From: an uncultured Myxococcaceae bacterium
Lineage (GTDB): Bacteria > Myxococcota_A > Polyangia > Polyangiales > Ga0077539
NCBI GenBank assembly: GCA_945952225.1
Contig: CAMFHP010000065.1
Span: forward strand, 1 to 46,398
Length of the DNA stretch: 46,398 nt
Direction: 5' to 3'
Positions 1 through 8,495 of the stretch are shown in pieces. Positions within the stretch are counted from its first letter, which is position 1, and every line of letters starts with the position of its first letter. The notes beneath the pieces are model-generated. The model ran no database searches and was not told the origin of the DNA. It was given only the letters and a program-made list of their open reading frames with translations. The position numbers were made by a program, and so were the translations under genes.

Positions 1-1
1 G

Positions 2-349
2 CCCGCGGCCCCGGGTGCCCGCCCCGCGCCGCCGCCGCCGCCCAACGTGCGACGCGCGCAGCCCGTGGCCGTCGACGAAGACGAGCAGCCCACGCACATC
101 GCCTCGGGCGCCATTCTCAAGGCCCCGGCCGACGAAGAGGCCGCGCACTGGCGCGAGGTCTACGAGCAGTTTCTGGCGTGCAAGCGCGAGTGCAACGAGC
201 CCATCGAGAACCTCACGTTCGAGAAGTTCTCGGCCACGCTCGCGAAGCACAAAGAACAGCTCGTCGCGAAGACCGCGTGCCGCACGGTGCGCTTCCAGGT
301 CTACGTGAAGGACGGCAAGGCCACGCTCAAGGCCACGCCCGTTCGCTGA
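2..349 (+). CDS. C-terminal part of an MXAN_5187-like conserved protein (5' end outside window)
   Basis: The reading frame is open from the window edge and ends at 349, so only the C-terminal ~115 residues are visible. A Pro/Ala-rich stretch (PAPPPPP) is followed by a compact domain with YEQFLACKRECNEP, LTFEKF and VRFQVYVKDGKATLKA. I recognise this pattern from the C-terminal domain of proteins annotated after Myxococcus MXAN_5187. That domain usually sits behind an N-terminal signalling or membrane region, which is not visible here. Its molecular role is unknown. The family assignment rests on remembered motif similarity; the coding call rests on frame continuity and strong GC3 bias. An internal ATG at 47 is not needed as a start, since the frame continues upstream. 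Confidence 0.7.
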   Translation, partial: PAAPGARPAPPPPPNVRRAQPVAVDEDEQPTHIASGAILKAPADEEAAHWREVYEQFLACKRECNEPIENLTFEKFSATLAKHKEQLVAKTACRTVRFQVYVKDGKATLKATPVR

Positions 350-394
350 GCGCGCGCGTCGCTCTCGCCCTCGCGCTCTCCCTCCCTCCCTCCC

Positions 395-862
395 TCACTC
401 GTTGCGTTCGAAGGTCAGCGAGGCTTCGGCTTCGAAGGGCTCGCCCGGTCCCACCGCGGGCACCGCCGTGCCCATCGTGGCGATGCAGCTCGCGAGCATC
501 GGCGCCTGCGGATCGCGCACGCGCACCTGCACCACGCGCCCCTCGCCATCGACGGAGAGGCCCACGGAGAGCCGCCGCGAGGGCGTGGTGGGGTCGCGGT
601 AGAGCTGACGCGTCCAGCAGCGCCGCACGCCCTCTGCACGCAGCACACGTTGGAGCGCCATGGCCCTTCGCTCCGAGAGCGGCAGACGCGGCGCGGGCGC
701 GGGATGCAACACGGTGCGCGCGCTCGAAGGACGGCGCGCGTTGCGAAGGTCGTGGGCGCTCACAGAGAGAGGCATCGCGAACGAGGCCAGGGACAGAAGG
801 GTGCAGACGAGCGCGCAGAGGGCAGACGTGGCCCGGCGCGCGCGGTGGGTGCGCGGGTGCAT
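395..862 (-). CDS. Small secreted protein with AgmX/PglI-like C-terminal domain
   Basis: A 155-aa protein. The start at 862 is chosen because it gives an N-terminus rich in Arg/His, then a hydrophobic stretch (residues ~13-33) ending in a likely signal peptidase I site (VSA-HD), and because a GGAG lies 8 nt upstream. The C-terminal half has one Cys in RRCWTRQL, then SVGLSVDGEGRVVQVRVRD, then SCIATMG and a closing strand. This is the layout of the TonB-like AgmX/PglI C-terminal domain that is common in myxobacteria, where it occurs in gliding and envelope proteins. Export to the periplasm is inferred from the signal peptide. It is transcribed divergently from serA, with 238 bp between the starts. 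The frame stays open further upstream to 1429 on this strand, but that part is antisense to serA and is not coding-like. Confidence 0.75.
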   Translation of the reverse strand: MHPRTHRARRATSALCALVCTLLSLASFAMPLSVSAHDLRNARRPSSARTVLHPAPAPRLPLSERRAMALQRVLRAEGVRRCWTRQLYRDPTTPSRRLSVGLSVDGEGRVVQVRVRDPQAPMLASCIATMGTAVPAVGPGEPFEAEASLTFERNE

Positions 863-1100
863 GAGGGTGCTCCGTGGTGTGGGTCGAGGGGCGATGCGCG
901 TGATGCGCGACGCGGCGGCGCCGTCGGACCGTGAGCAATCCACGGAGGTCGAGGGTCGCGCGTCGTCTCCGTCGTGCGTGCGAGGTGCGCACACGCCGGG
1001 GCCATCGGTGACGTGCTTGTTGCGCTGGGAGAAGCGCGCGTTCATGCGCGTGCGGCGCCTTGACGACGCGGTGCGCCACGGGTCACAACGCGGTTCCCTC

Positions 1101-2333
1101 ATGAGCACCGCGACCCATCCCCACACGAGCAGCGGCATCAAGGTGCTGCTGTTGGAGAACATCCACACCTCGGCGCACGCGCTCTTCAAGGAGCACGGCT
1201 GCGAGGTCGAGGCGCTCACGGGCGCGCTCTCCGAAGACGCGCTGTGCGAGAAGCTCCGCGGCGTGCACGTGCTCGGCATCCGCAGCAAGACGCAGGTGAC
1301 CGCGAAGGTGCTCGACGCCGCGAAGGATCTGCTCACCCTCGGGTGCTTCTGCATCGGCACGAACCAGGTCGACCTGCGCGCGGCGAAGCTCACGGGCACA
1401 TCGGTCTTCAACGCGCCCTTCAGCAACACGCGCAGCGTGGCGGAGATGATCCTCGCCGAGGTGGTGATGCTCGCGCGTCAGCTCGGAGATCGCGTGCGCG
1501 AGGTGCACGCGGGCCAGTGGCGCAAGGTGTCGGCGGGGTGCTTCGAGGTGCGCGGCAAGACGCTGGGCATCGTGGGCTACGGACACATCGGATCGCAGGT
1601 GGGCGTGCTCGCCGAGGCCTTCGGCATGCGCGTGGTCTTCTACGACATCGCGACGAAGCTCCCGATGGGCAACAACCGCCCGTGCGACTCGCTCGCCGAG
1701 CTCCTCGCCGAGTCGGATTTCGTGACCCTCCACGTGCCCGCCACGACGCAGACGCATCGCATGGTAGGCCCCGCGGAGATCGCCGCGATGAAGCCCGGCG
1801 CGTACCTCCTCAACGCGAGCCGCGGAACGGTGGTGCAGATCCCCGCGCTCGCCGACGCGCTCCGTGGCGGGCACCTCGCGGGCGCCGCGATCGACGTGTA
1901 CCCCGAGGAGCCCGAGACCAACTCCGACGGCTTCGCCACCGAGCTCCGCGGGCTCTCGAACGTGATCCTCACGCCGCACATCGGCGGCTCCACGATGGAG
2001 GCCCAGGCCGCCATCGGCCGCGAGGTCGCCACGAGTTTGTTGAAGTACATCAACGCCGGGTCCACCGCGGGGTCGGTGAACTTCCCCGAGGTCGAGCCCG
2101 CGCTGATTCCCGGCACCCACCGCGTGCTCAACGCGCACCGCAACGTGCCCGGCGTGCTCCGTGACATCAACCGCATCGTCTCCGACGTGGGCGCGAACAT
2201 CCTCGGTCAGGTGCTCGCGACCGACGCCGACATCGGCTACCTCGTGATGGACATCGAGCGCGAAGTCAGCGACGCCGTGAGCACTGCGATGGCCGCGCTC
2301 CCCACGAACCTCCGCACGCGCGTCCTGTACTGA
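1101..2333 (+). CDS. serA: D-3-phosphoglycerate dehydrogenase
   Basis: First step of the phosphorylated serine pathway: oxidises 3-phosphoglycerate to 3-phosphohydroxypyruvate with NAD in the cytosol. At 410 aa it matches the length of the E. coli enzyme, and the ending RTRVLY matches too. The Rossmann motif VGYGHIGSQVG is at ~158-168. Catalytic residues are visible as Arg241 (NASRG), Glu269/270 (DVYPEEPE) and His293 (TPHIGG). A C-terminal ACT domain (~340-410) has HRNVPGVL with His346 and Asn348, the positions that bind serine in E. coli, so feedback inhibition by serine is likely. The frame opens far upstream (660), but ATG 1101 fits the family. A strong hairpin follows the gene. E. coli SerA also reduces 2-oxoglutarate to D-2-hydroxyglutarate; see the dehydrogenase at 18363. 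Confidence 0.97.
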   Translation: MSTATHPHTSSGIKVLLLENIHTSAHALFKEHGCEVEALTGALSEDALCEKLRGVHVLGIRSKTQVTAKVLDAAKDLLTLGCFCIGTNQVDLRAAKLTGTSVFNAPFSNTRSVAEMILAEVVMLARQLGDRVREVHAGQWRKVSAGCFEVRGKTLGIVGYGHIGSQVGVLAEAFGMRVVFYDIATKLPMGNNRPCDSLAELLAESDFVTLHVPATTQTHRMVGPAEIAAMKPGAYLLNASRGTVVQIPALADALRGGHLAGAAIDVYPEEPETNSDGFATELRGLSNVILTPHIGGSTMEAQAAIGREVATSLLKYINAGSTAGSVNFPEVEPALIPGTHRVLNAHRNVPGVLRDINRIVSDVGANILGQVLATDADIGYLVMDIEREVSDAVSTAMAALPTNLRTRVLY

Positions 2334-2345
2334 TCGCCCACAACA

Positions 2346-2377
2346 GAAGGGGCGCCACGCGAACGCAGCGCCCCTTC
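2346..2377. terminator. Bidirectional hairpin terminator between serA and the MYXO-CTERM gene
   Basis: GAAGGGGCGC at 2346-2355 and GCGCCCCTTC at 2368-2377 are perfect reverse complements (10-bp stem, 12-nt loop). The hairpin lies in the 69-bp gap between two convergent genes, 12 bp after the serA stop. A run of T is weak on both sides, which is common in GC-rich genomes. Confidence 0.8.
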
Positions 2378-2402
2378 GTCCATCCCCGACCGACCCGTCG
2401 AA

Positions 2403-3992
2403 CTACCGACGGCGACGGCGCATCGCCACCAACGCGCCCACGAGCGCGAGGCCCCACACACCGCGCCCCGAAGCGCCGCCCGACGAGCCCGTACGGCAGC
2501 CGCAGCCCTGCGTGTCTCCGCCCGCCACCACGAGCCCGCCCGTGTCGGTCACGGGCCCCGAGTCGAACACCGTGGGCACGTCGCGCACGCCCGCATCGCG
2601 CACGCCCGAATCGACCACCACGCCCGTGTCGACGGCCGCGTCGCGCACGCCCGCGTCGGTCACCACCGGCGCGAAGCAGCGTCCGCCCATGCACACGCCG
2701 CCGCCGGGGCACACGGCGCCCGCACACGAATCCATGCAGCGACCGCCCATGCAGTACGACCCCTGCGGGCACGTCACGCTCGCGCAGTCGAGGGCGCGGC
2801 ACGTCCCGTCGGTGGTGCACGTCTCGCTCGCGCCGCAACGACGGCACGGGCAGCGCGTCTGGCACACGCCGTCGACGCACACCTGGTCGCGGTCGCACGT
2901 GAGGCCCGCGCAGCGGTCGACGCAGCGGTCCTGGCGGCACACCTGACCGTAGGGACACACGACGCCCTCGCACTGGGCGCGGCACGTTCCGTTGCGGCAC
3001 ACCGAGCCCGCGGCGCAGGTGACGGTCAGGCAGTTGTTCTCGATGCAGCTCCCGCGCGGGGTGCAGGTGAAGCCGGGGAGGCATCCGAGCTCGACCTCGC
3101 AGCGGTCGACGCACGACCCGCGGTCGCAGATCTGTCGCGGCGGACACAGCGAATCGCCCTCGTCGACGGTGCCGTTGCAGTCGTTGTCGACGCCGTCGCA
3201 CACCTCGGGCACCGGCGTGACCGTCGAGACGCACGTGAGCTCTGCGTTGCGACACTGCCGCGAGCCCTGCGCGCATGCCCCCATGGCGCCGGGCACCGTG
3301 CACGCGTCGCCGCCGCCCGAGCACGTGAGGTTGTCGACGAGCACGATGAGGTCGTTGAAGTCGTTGTCGTTGCCGCGAACGATGTCTTCCCACGCGAAGT
3401 AGAAGCCGCCCGGGGTCACGCGGCTGTCGTAGATGAGCGCGTAGAAGAAGCCCGGCACCTCGGTGGGCTGGTACCGACGCTCCGTGTAGTAGGTGTATTC
3501 CTGCACGTGGTTGCGCAGAAAGAAGCCGATTTCGCCGCCCGTGTAGCGGCGGTCGGAGCCGATGTCGAGGCTCGCCGTGAAGCCCACGCCACCCGACGCC
3601 GCGGGGGAGCTCATGCCCGCTTCGGGCACGATGGTGTAGCGCTCGGACTCGGGCGGCGGCGTGGTGCGACCCGCCACGACGTTGTACCAACCGAACGACG
3701 AGGTGTGCCCCGCGCTGCGGGCCATCACGCGGAACGAGATGCGGCACCCCGGGCGGAAGGTCTGCGGGTCGGGCCGCGCGTTCGCCTGGGCGTTGAAGGG
3801 CGTGAGGGGCGGCGTGAGGTTGGTCTCGCCGAGGCGACCGAGGATGTCGGCCACGCTGGGTCCGTCGTCGCTCGTGCGGGTGGGGATCACCGTGCCGTCG
3901 GGCTGGCGCACCTGCGCGGAGACCGCGGGCGCGAGCGAGAGGAGCGAGAGGGCGATCGGGAGCGCGAACGAAGCGAAGCGCGGAATCTTCAT
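2403..3992 (-). CDS. Exported Cys-rich DUF4114 / MopE-motif protein with MYXO-CTERM-like anchor
   Basis: A 529-aa surface protein. Residues 1-26 form a signal peptide (cleavage near VSA-Q). A DUF4114-like beta domain spans ~130-220, with the signature GNDNDFNDLIVLV. A Cys-rich part follows: a MopE-type metal-binding motif at 263-280 (EVCDGVDNDCNGTVDEG), then about seven short repeats of the form C-x-C..G..C..G.C (280-440). A Thr/Asp/Val-rich linker (445-495) leads to the C-terminus: GCGCR at 497-500, one hydrophobic helix (512-524) and five Arg. That tripartite tail is the MYXO-CTERM pattern thought to be processed by a rhombotarget-like or CPBP-family sorting peptidase and exposed on the outer membrane. 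It lies 77 bp downstream of priA on the same strand and converges with serA. The ligand is unknown. Confidence 0.88.
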   Translation of the reverse strand: MKIPRFASFALPIALSLLSLAPAVSAQVRQPDGTVIPTRTSDDGPSVADILGRLGETNLTPPLTPFNAQANARPDPQTFRPGCRISFRVMARSAGHTSSFGWYNVVAGRTTPPPESERYTIVPEAGMSSPAASGGVGFTASLDIGSDRRYTGGEIGFFLRNHVQEYTYYTERRYQPTEVPGFFYALIYDSRVTPGGFYFAWEDIVRGNDNDFNDLIVLVDNLTCSGGGDACTVPGAMGACAQGSRQCRNAELTCVSTVTPVPEVCDGVDNDCNGTVDEGDSLCPPRQICDRGSCVDRCEVELGCLPGFTCTPRGSCIENNCLTVTCAAGSVCRNGTCRAQCEGVVCPYGQVCRQDRCVDRCAGLTCDRDQVCVDGVCQTRCPCRRCGASETCTTDGTCRALDCASVTCPQGSYCMGGRCMDSCAGAVCPGGGVCMGGRCFAPVVTDAGVRDAAVDTGVVVDSGVRDAGVRDVPTVFDSGPVTDTGGLVVAGGDTQGCGCRTGSSGGASGRGVWGLALVGALVAMRRRRR

Positions 3993-4069
3993 GGCCGGGC
4001 TTTGAGCACTAGGAAAGATCGCGGCCCTTGGGAAGTTCGAAGCCTCGTTTTTTACGGCAACGGAAAGGG

Positions 4070-6427
4070 TCAGAGCATCTGCATCGGGTCGACGTCGATG
4101 GCCATGCGCACGCCGTCGCGGGCGTGGGCTTCGATGAACTCCACGAGGCGCTGGAGCACGCGGCGCAGCGGCGGACGCTCGGTGGCGCGCAGCATGGTCT
4201 GCATGCGAAAGCGCCCGCGGATGCGCTCGATGGGCGAGGGCGTCGGACCGAGCACCTTCACCGTGCCCGCGGAGACCTCGGCCAGCGCGCGGAGTTCGGC
4301 GTCGACGCGCTGACACGCTTCACGGAGCTGCGCCTCGTCGGGGGCGTCGCACTTGAGGGCCGCGATGCGACCGAAGGGTGGATATCCCAGCTCGCGGCGT
4401 GCGGCGATCTCGTCGGCGAAGAAGCCCTCGTAGTCGTGGGTCTTCGCGCGCATCAGCACCGGGTGTTCGGGCTGGTAGGTCTGGATGATCACGTGACCGG
4501 GGAGCTCGCGGCGACCGGCGCGTCCGGCGACCTGCGAGAGGAGCTGGAAGGTGCGCTCCGCCGCGCGAAAATCGGGGAACGCGAGGGCCCCGTCGGCGTT
4601 GATGACCCCGACGAGGGTGACGCGCGCGATGTCGTGTCCCTTGGTGACCATCTGCGTGCCCACGAGCACGTCGAGGTCGCCGCGACGGAGCTTGTCGAGC
4701 ACCTCTTCCGAGCCCATTCCGCTGGCCACGTCGCGGTCGAGGCGGCCGATGCGCGCGCGCGGAAACGAGTTGATGAGCGACGTTTCGAGCTTCTCGGTGC
4801 CCACGCCGATGAGGTCGAGCTCGGTGCATCCACACACGATGCACGCGTTGGCGAAGGGCACGTTGAAGTCGCAGTAGTGACAGCGCAGCGATCCCTCGCG
4901 GCGGTGCATCACCAGCGCGACGCTGCACGACGGACACTCGATCGCGCCGTCACACTTCGCGCAGCGGACGCTCGGCGCGAAGCCGCGGCGGTTGAGAAAC
5001 AGAATGGCCTGCTCGCCGCGCTTGAGCGTCGCGTCGAGGGCGCGCACCAGCGGGAGCGAGAGCATCTCGTGGCCCGTGGGACCGCGCGGTCCCATGCGAC
5101 GGAGGTCGATGATGTCGATGGAGGGCATCGGCGCGCTCGTCGCGCGGTTCGGCAGGTGGAGCAGTCGGTAGCGCCCCTCCTGCGCGGCCTGGTAGCTCTC
5201 GACGGAGGGCGTGGCGCTGCCGAGCACACACGTCACGCCGAGGCGGTGCGCGCGCAGCAGCGCGAGGTCGCGGCCGTGGTAGCGAAAGTGGTCGTCCTGC
5301 TTGAACGACGGGTCGTGCTCCTCGTCGACGATGATGAGCCCGAGGTTGCGCACCGGCGCGAAGATGGCGCTGCGCGCGCCGATGGCCACGCGGCACTCCC
5401 CGCGGTGCAGCTTCTTCCACATCGCGTGGCGGTCTTCGTTCTTGAGCCCCGAGTGGAGCACCGCGAGGTTGTCGCCGAAGCGCGCGCGGTAGCGGTTCAC
5501 GAGCTGCGGCGTGAGCGCGATCTCGGGGAGCATGAGCAAGGCGCCGAGGCCCTGTTTTTCCGCGGCCTCCATCGCGCGGAGGTACACCTCGGTCTTGCCC
5601 GATCCCGTGACGCCGTAGAGCATGAACGTGGCGCGCTCGTGGTGGGTCACCGCCGTGGCGATCGCGTCGACCGCGTCGCGCTGCGGGGGCGTGAGCTCGG
5701 GGGGCGTGTCGCGGGGCACCGGCGCGCCGAAGAAGGGATCGTCGGGCACCTCGCGCACTTCGAGGGTCACGATCCCGCGCGTGCACATCGCATTGACCAC
5801 ATCGCGCGCGGTCTTGAGCTGCTGACGGAGCTCGGTCATCGAGACCTCGCCGCGCGACGCGAGGATCGCGTGCACCTGCGCCTGACGGTCTCCGCGGAGC
5901 TTCGGGGTGTTGCCCGCCGCGGGGCTGAGCTTCACGTAGGTCTCTTCGTGCACGCGCTGCCAGCGGGCCTTGAGCTGCGCGCGACGCTTCGAAGCGCTGC
6001 CCGTCGCGATCGCGCCCGGCGTGCCCGCCACGCTGGGGTCTTCACCGCGGCGATGCTCCACCGCGGGGGCCGCCGTGCGGAGCACCTCGCCGATGGGGTG
6101 GAGGTAGTACTCCGCGGCCTCGCGCAGAAAGCGCAGGAGGTCATCGGGAAACACCGGCTCGGCTTCGAGGAGGTGAAAGATGGGCTTGATCGCGTGCACG
6201 GGCACCGACGCGGGCGCGCGCTCCGACGTGGCGAGCACGTAGCCCACCATGCGCTTGCCGTGAACAGGCACGATCACCCGCACGCCCGGCCCCACGTGCT
6301 TCGCCATGCCCGCAGGCACCGCGTACGTGAGCGCACCCCGAAGAGGCAGCGGAACCGCCACGTCGCAGAAGAGGCTCGGCGTCGCCGCGGGCTCTACGGC
6401 GAACAGTTCCGGTTGACGGAGGCTCAT
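4070..6427 (-). CDS. priA: Primosomal replication-restart helicase PriA
   Basis: Rebuilds replication forks by binding branched DNA and loading the replicative helicase. 785 aa, close to the usual 730-830. An N-terminal 3'-end-binding region (~20-110) contains FCDVAVPLPLRGALTY. Walker A is GVTGSGKTE (272-280), the DEEH box is at 368-371, motif III is SATPS (404-408), and motif VI is QVAGRAGR (632-639). The zinc region between the helicase lobes keeps its Cys set: C489/C492, C498/C501, C516/C519, C529/C532 (plus C534). ATG 6427 is used because the PriA N-terminus begins right after it; the frame continues upstream only as antisense to the next gene. It is divergent from the gene at 6506, with a 78-bp gap. 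Confidence 0.97.
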   Translation of the reverse strand: MSLRQPELFAVEPAATPSLFCDVAVPLPLRGALTYAVPAGMAKHVGPGVRVIVPVHGKRMVGYVLATSERAPASVPVHAIKPIFHLLEAEPVFPDDLLRFLREAAEYYLHPIGEVLRTAAPAVEHRRGEDPSVAGTPGAIATGSASKRRAQLKARWQRVHEETYVKLSPAAGNTPKLRGDRQAQVHAILASRGEVSMTELRQQLKTARDVVNAMCTRGIVTLEVREVPDDPFFGAPVPRDTPPELTPPQRDAVDAIATAVTHHERATFMLYGVTGSGKTEVYLRAMEAAEKQGLGALLMLPEIALTPQLVNRYRARFGDNLAVLHSGLKNEDRHAMWKKLHRGECRVAIGARSAIFAPVRNLGLIIVDEEHDPSFKQDDHFRYHGRDLALLRAHRLGVTCVLGSATPSVESYQAAQEGRYRLLHLPNRATSAPMPSIDIIDLRRMGPRGPTGHEMLSLPLVRALDATLKRGEQAILFLNRRGFAPSVRCAKCDGAIECPSCSVALVMHRREGSLRCHYCDFNVPFANACIVCGCTELDLIGVGTEKLETSLINSFPRARIGRLDRDVASGMGSEEVLDKLRRGDLDVLVGTQMVTKGHDIARVTLVGVINADGALAFPDFRAAERTFQLLSQVAGRAGRRELPGHVIIQTYQPEHPVLMRAKTHDYEGFFADEIAARRELGYPPFGRIAALKCDAPDEAQLREACQRVDAELRALAEVSAGTVKVLGPTPSPIERIRGRFRMQTMLRATERPPLRRVLQRLVEFIEAHARDGVRMAIDVDPMQML

Positions 6428-6505
6428 GGTGCGGTGTTGTACCTCCGCCGCGCGCGCGCGTGAAACATCCGGTGGACAGGGTATGTCCGCGCAGGAAGGT
6501 GCCCG

Positions 6506-7834
6506 TTGGACGTGTCGATCTGGAGTGAGGGCGCCCCCGAGGGCGTTCGTGGATTGCGCTTCGAATGTGCGTCGTGGGCGCTGAGCCCCGACGACCGCTG
6601 GCTCGCGTGGAGCGACGTGTACGCCGACGAGGCCGCGCAGACGGCGGTGTACTGCGCCGAGGTCGAGACCGGGCGCGTGGTGTTCGAGAAGCGCGGCGGG
6701 CCGGTGAAATCCATCGCGTTCACGGGGCCCGAGCAGCTCCTCGTGGTGCGCGAGCAGACGAAGCTCATGGCGCGCGCGGTGCTCCACGCGGTGCCCGACG
6801 GCGGGGTCATCGCGACGGCGCAGATGCCCTCGCTGCCGGGCCTCCGTTGTCGCGTGGAGTGCGCTGCCACGGGCTCGCGCGTGCTCGTGGCGCCGGTGCG
6901 CTGGCATGGGCTCTCGCGCGAGCGCTCGCCGAGCCGACGCCTCGCGTACGTGCTCGCCGCCGACACGCTCGACGTGCTCACCGCGTGGGACCCCGACGAG
7001 ACCGACGCGCTCCCGCGACTGCCCGAGGTGCGCAGCGCCGTGGCCACGCTCGCGCCCGATGGAGACCAGCTCGTCGCGTGGCTCTCCTCTCCCGCGATCC
7101 GCGAGGGCGCGGCGCCCGAGATGGGCACGGTGATCTCCCACGACTGGTCGACGGGTCGCGACGTGCGACGGGTGCGCGCGGGACGCAGGGTCGACGCGAT
7201 CCGATGGCTCGGTCCGCACACGCTCGCGCTTCGAAGCGCCGAAGGAGACGAGCTCGCACACCGCGGCGACCTCGACCTCGTCGACCTGCACCACGGCGAG
7301 GTGATCGTCTCGACCGACGGCGCCCCCGACAGCGATTGGATGGGCGGACGCAGCACCCTCGACCTGCACCCCGACCGCGACCGCCTCCTCGTCACGGGAC
7401 GCGCCTCCACGGGCGCTGCGGGCGCGAAGGCGTGGTCGGGACTCGTGCGCGAGGTGCTCCCTGCGACGGGCGCGCTCTCGTCGTCGCGTGCGGTGTCGAC
7501 GCAGCCCGCGGTGGCCCTCGGCGCGGCGTGGCTCCCGGCGCACGTGGGCGGCCTCGCGCTGCTGCGCGCGCGCACCACGAAGGAGGCCGAGCTTCTGCGA
7601 CTCCCGACGTTCACCGCCGAACCCGACGCGCGCATGGCCGTCGCCCTCGACGGACGCAAACCCTCGCACGGCGCGCTGCAACGGAGCCCCGGCGAGACGC
7701 TCCTCGTGGTCACCCATCGCGTGGAGCCCACGGCGCCGCCCGGCGCGAAGAAGCGCTCCACGGTCTCGCGCATCGTCGACGGCCCGCTGTGGGCCACGCG
7801 CGTCACGCTGATCGACGCGACGGCCCTTCGCTGA
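6506..7834 (+). CDS. Cytoplasmic beta-propeller-like protein of unknown function
   Basis: 442 aa with no signal peptide or membrane helix. I do not recognise a named family. The sequence shows blade-like repeats: WALSPDDRWLAWSDVY (~24-39), TGPEQLLVV, TLAPDGDQLVAWLSS (~185), RWLGPHTLALRS and DLHPDRDRLLVTGRA, spaced as in WD40-like/TolB-type propellers. The initiation codon is probably TTG 6506, because AGGAAGG at 6493-6499 lies 6 nt upstream; GTG 6512 is an alternative. Its 3' end overlaps the end of the convergent FlhB-like gene by 32 bp. A role as a protein-interaction scaffold is only inferred from the fold type. Confidence 0.75.
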   Translation: MDVSIWSEGAPEGVRGLRFECASWALSPDDRWLAWSDVYADEAAQTAVYCAEVETGRVVFEKRGGPVKSIAFTGPEQLLVVREQTKLMARAVLHAVPDGGVIATAQMPSLPGLRCRVECAATGSRVLVAPVRWHGLSRERSPSRRLAYVLAADTLDVLTAWDPDETDALPRLPEVRSAVATLAPDGDQLVAWLSSPAIREGAAPEMGTVISHDWSTGRDVRRVRAGRRVDAIRWLGPHTLALRSAEGDELAHRGDLDLVDLHHGEVIVSTDGAPDSDWMGGRSTLDLHPDRDRLLVTGRASTGAAGAKAWSGLVREVLPATGALSSSRAVSTQPAVALGAAWLPAHVGGLALLRARTTKEAELLRLPTFTAEPDARMAVALDGRKPSHGALQRSPGETLLVVTHRVEPTAPPGAKKRSTVSRIVDGPLWATRVTLIDATALR

Positions 7835-8495
7835 CCGATCCCCGCGTACGCACCGCAGCCCGCACGCGAGGATCTCCCTCCAGCGCGCGCTGCTCCGCGA
7901 GGGCCTCGGAGCGCGTCGGGGTCATGGCCCGCGTCCACGCCGCGCGACGCCACGCGAGCTCCGCCGCCCCGATGCCCAGCGAGGTCAGCGCGAGCCGCCA
8001 CGCGCCCATGCGCAGCGCCGTCGAGAGCGCATCACCGAGGCCCGCGACGGTGCGCAGCGAGCCGTCGATCCACAGCGCGCTCCACAACGTGTGGAGAGCC
8101 ACCGCGCTCAACGAGAGCGCCCACAGCGCGTCGATCCACGGAGAGGCTCCGTCGTCGGCGCGGGCCGTGGAACCGGGCCACGCGACGCGCGCGCCGGTCT
8201 GCGCCACATGGGCGAACACCATCGCGAGGAGCGACGCGCCCAGCGGAAATGCCGATGCGCGAAGGGTGACAGACAATGTCTCGACGAGAGAGACGGTCAC
8301 CGCGGGATCGGGGCTCGTCGCGGCGTCGAGGGCGTGGCGAAACAGCGTGTGGAACGCAGCGCGCGCGCCGTCGAGGGCGACAGAGGTAGTGGCCAGCGCG
8401 AGCGACACCGACGCCGCCACCGTGAGCCGCGGCGCGTGCGGAAACCTCCCCTGCGCGAGCGCCCTGCGAACGCGCTCGGGCGAGGGATCGCTCAA
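7803..8495 (-). CDS. Truncated FlhB/SctU-like export-gate membrane protein
   Basis: 230 aa. The N-terminus (SDPSPERVRRALAQGRFPHA) corresponds to the PTPKRLREAREKGQ region of FlhB/SctU. Four hydrophobic helices follow at about 24-44, 69-105, 120-143 and 161-181. Then comes a charged helix with ALEGDPRVRAAVR (EGDPR at 206-210), the conserved segment just inside the membrane in FlhB. The protein stops about 20 residues later, so the cytoplasmic FlhB_CC domain with its NPTH autocleavage site is absent. TTG 8495 is used as the start because TTGA overlaps the stop of the upstream lipoprotein gene, implying translational coupling. No other flagellar or type III gene lies nearby. FlhB/SctU ancestry is an inference from motif order; the present function is unknown. 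Confidence 0.65.
   Translation of the reverse strand: MSDPSPERVRRALAQGRFPHAPRLTVAASVSLALATTSVALDGARAAFHTLFRHALDAATSPDPAVTVSLVETLSVTLRASAFPLGASLLAMVFAHVAQTGARVAWPGSTARADDGASPWIDALWALSLSAVALHTLWSALWIDGSLRTVAGLGDALSTALRMGAWRLALTSLGIGAAELAWRRAAWTRAMTPTRSEALAEQRALEGDPRVRAAVRTRGSVSEGPSRRSA

Noticed and set aside
660-1100. Longer serA starting at 660
   Set aside because: This part overlaps the leftward AgmX-like gene and has an Arg/Ala-rich shadow composition; the 410-aa form matches the E. coli enzyme end to end.
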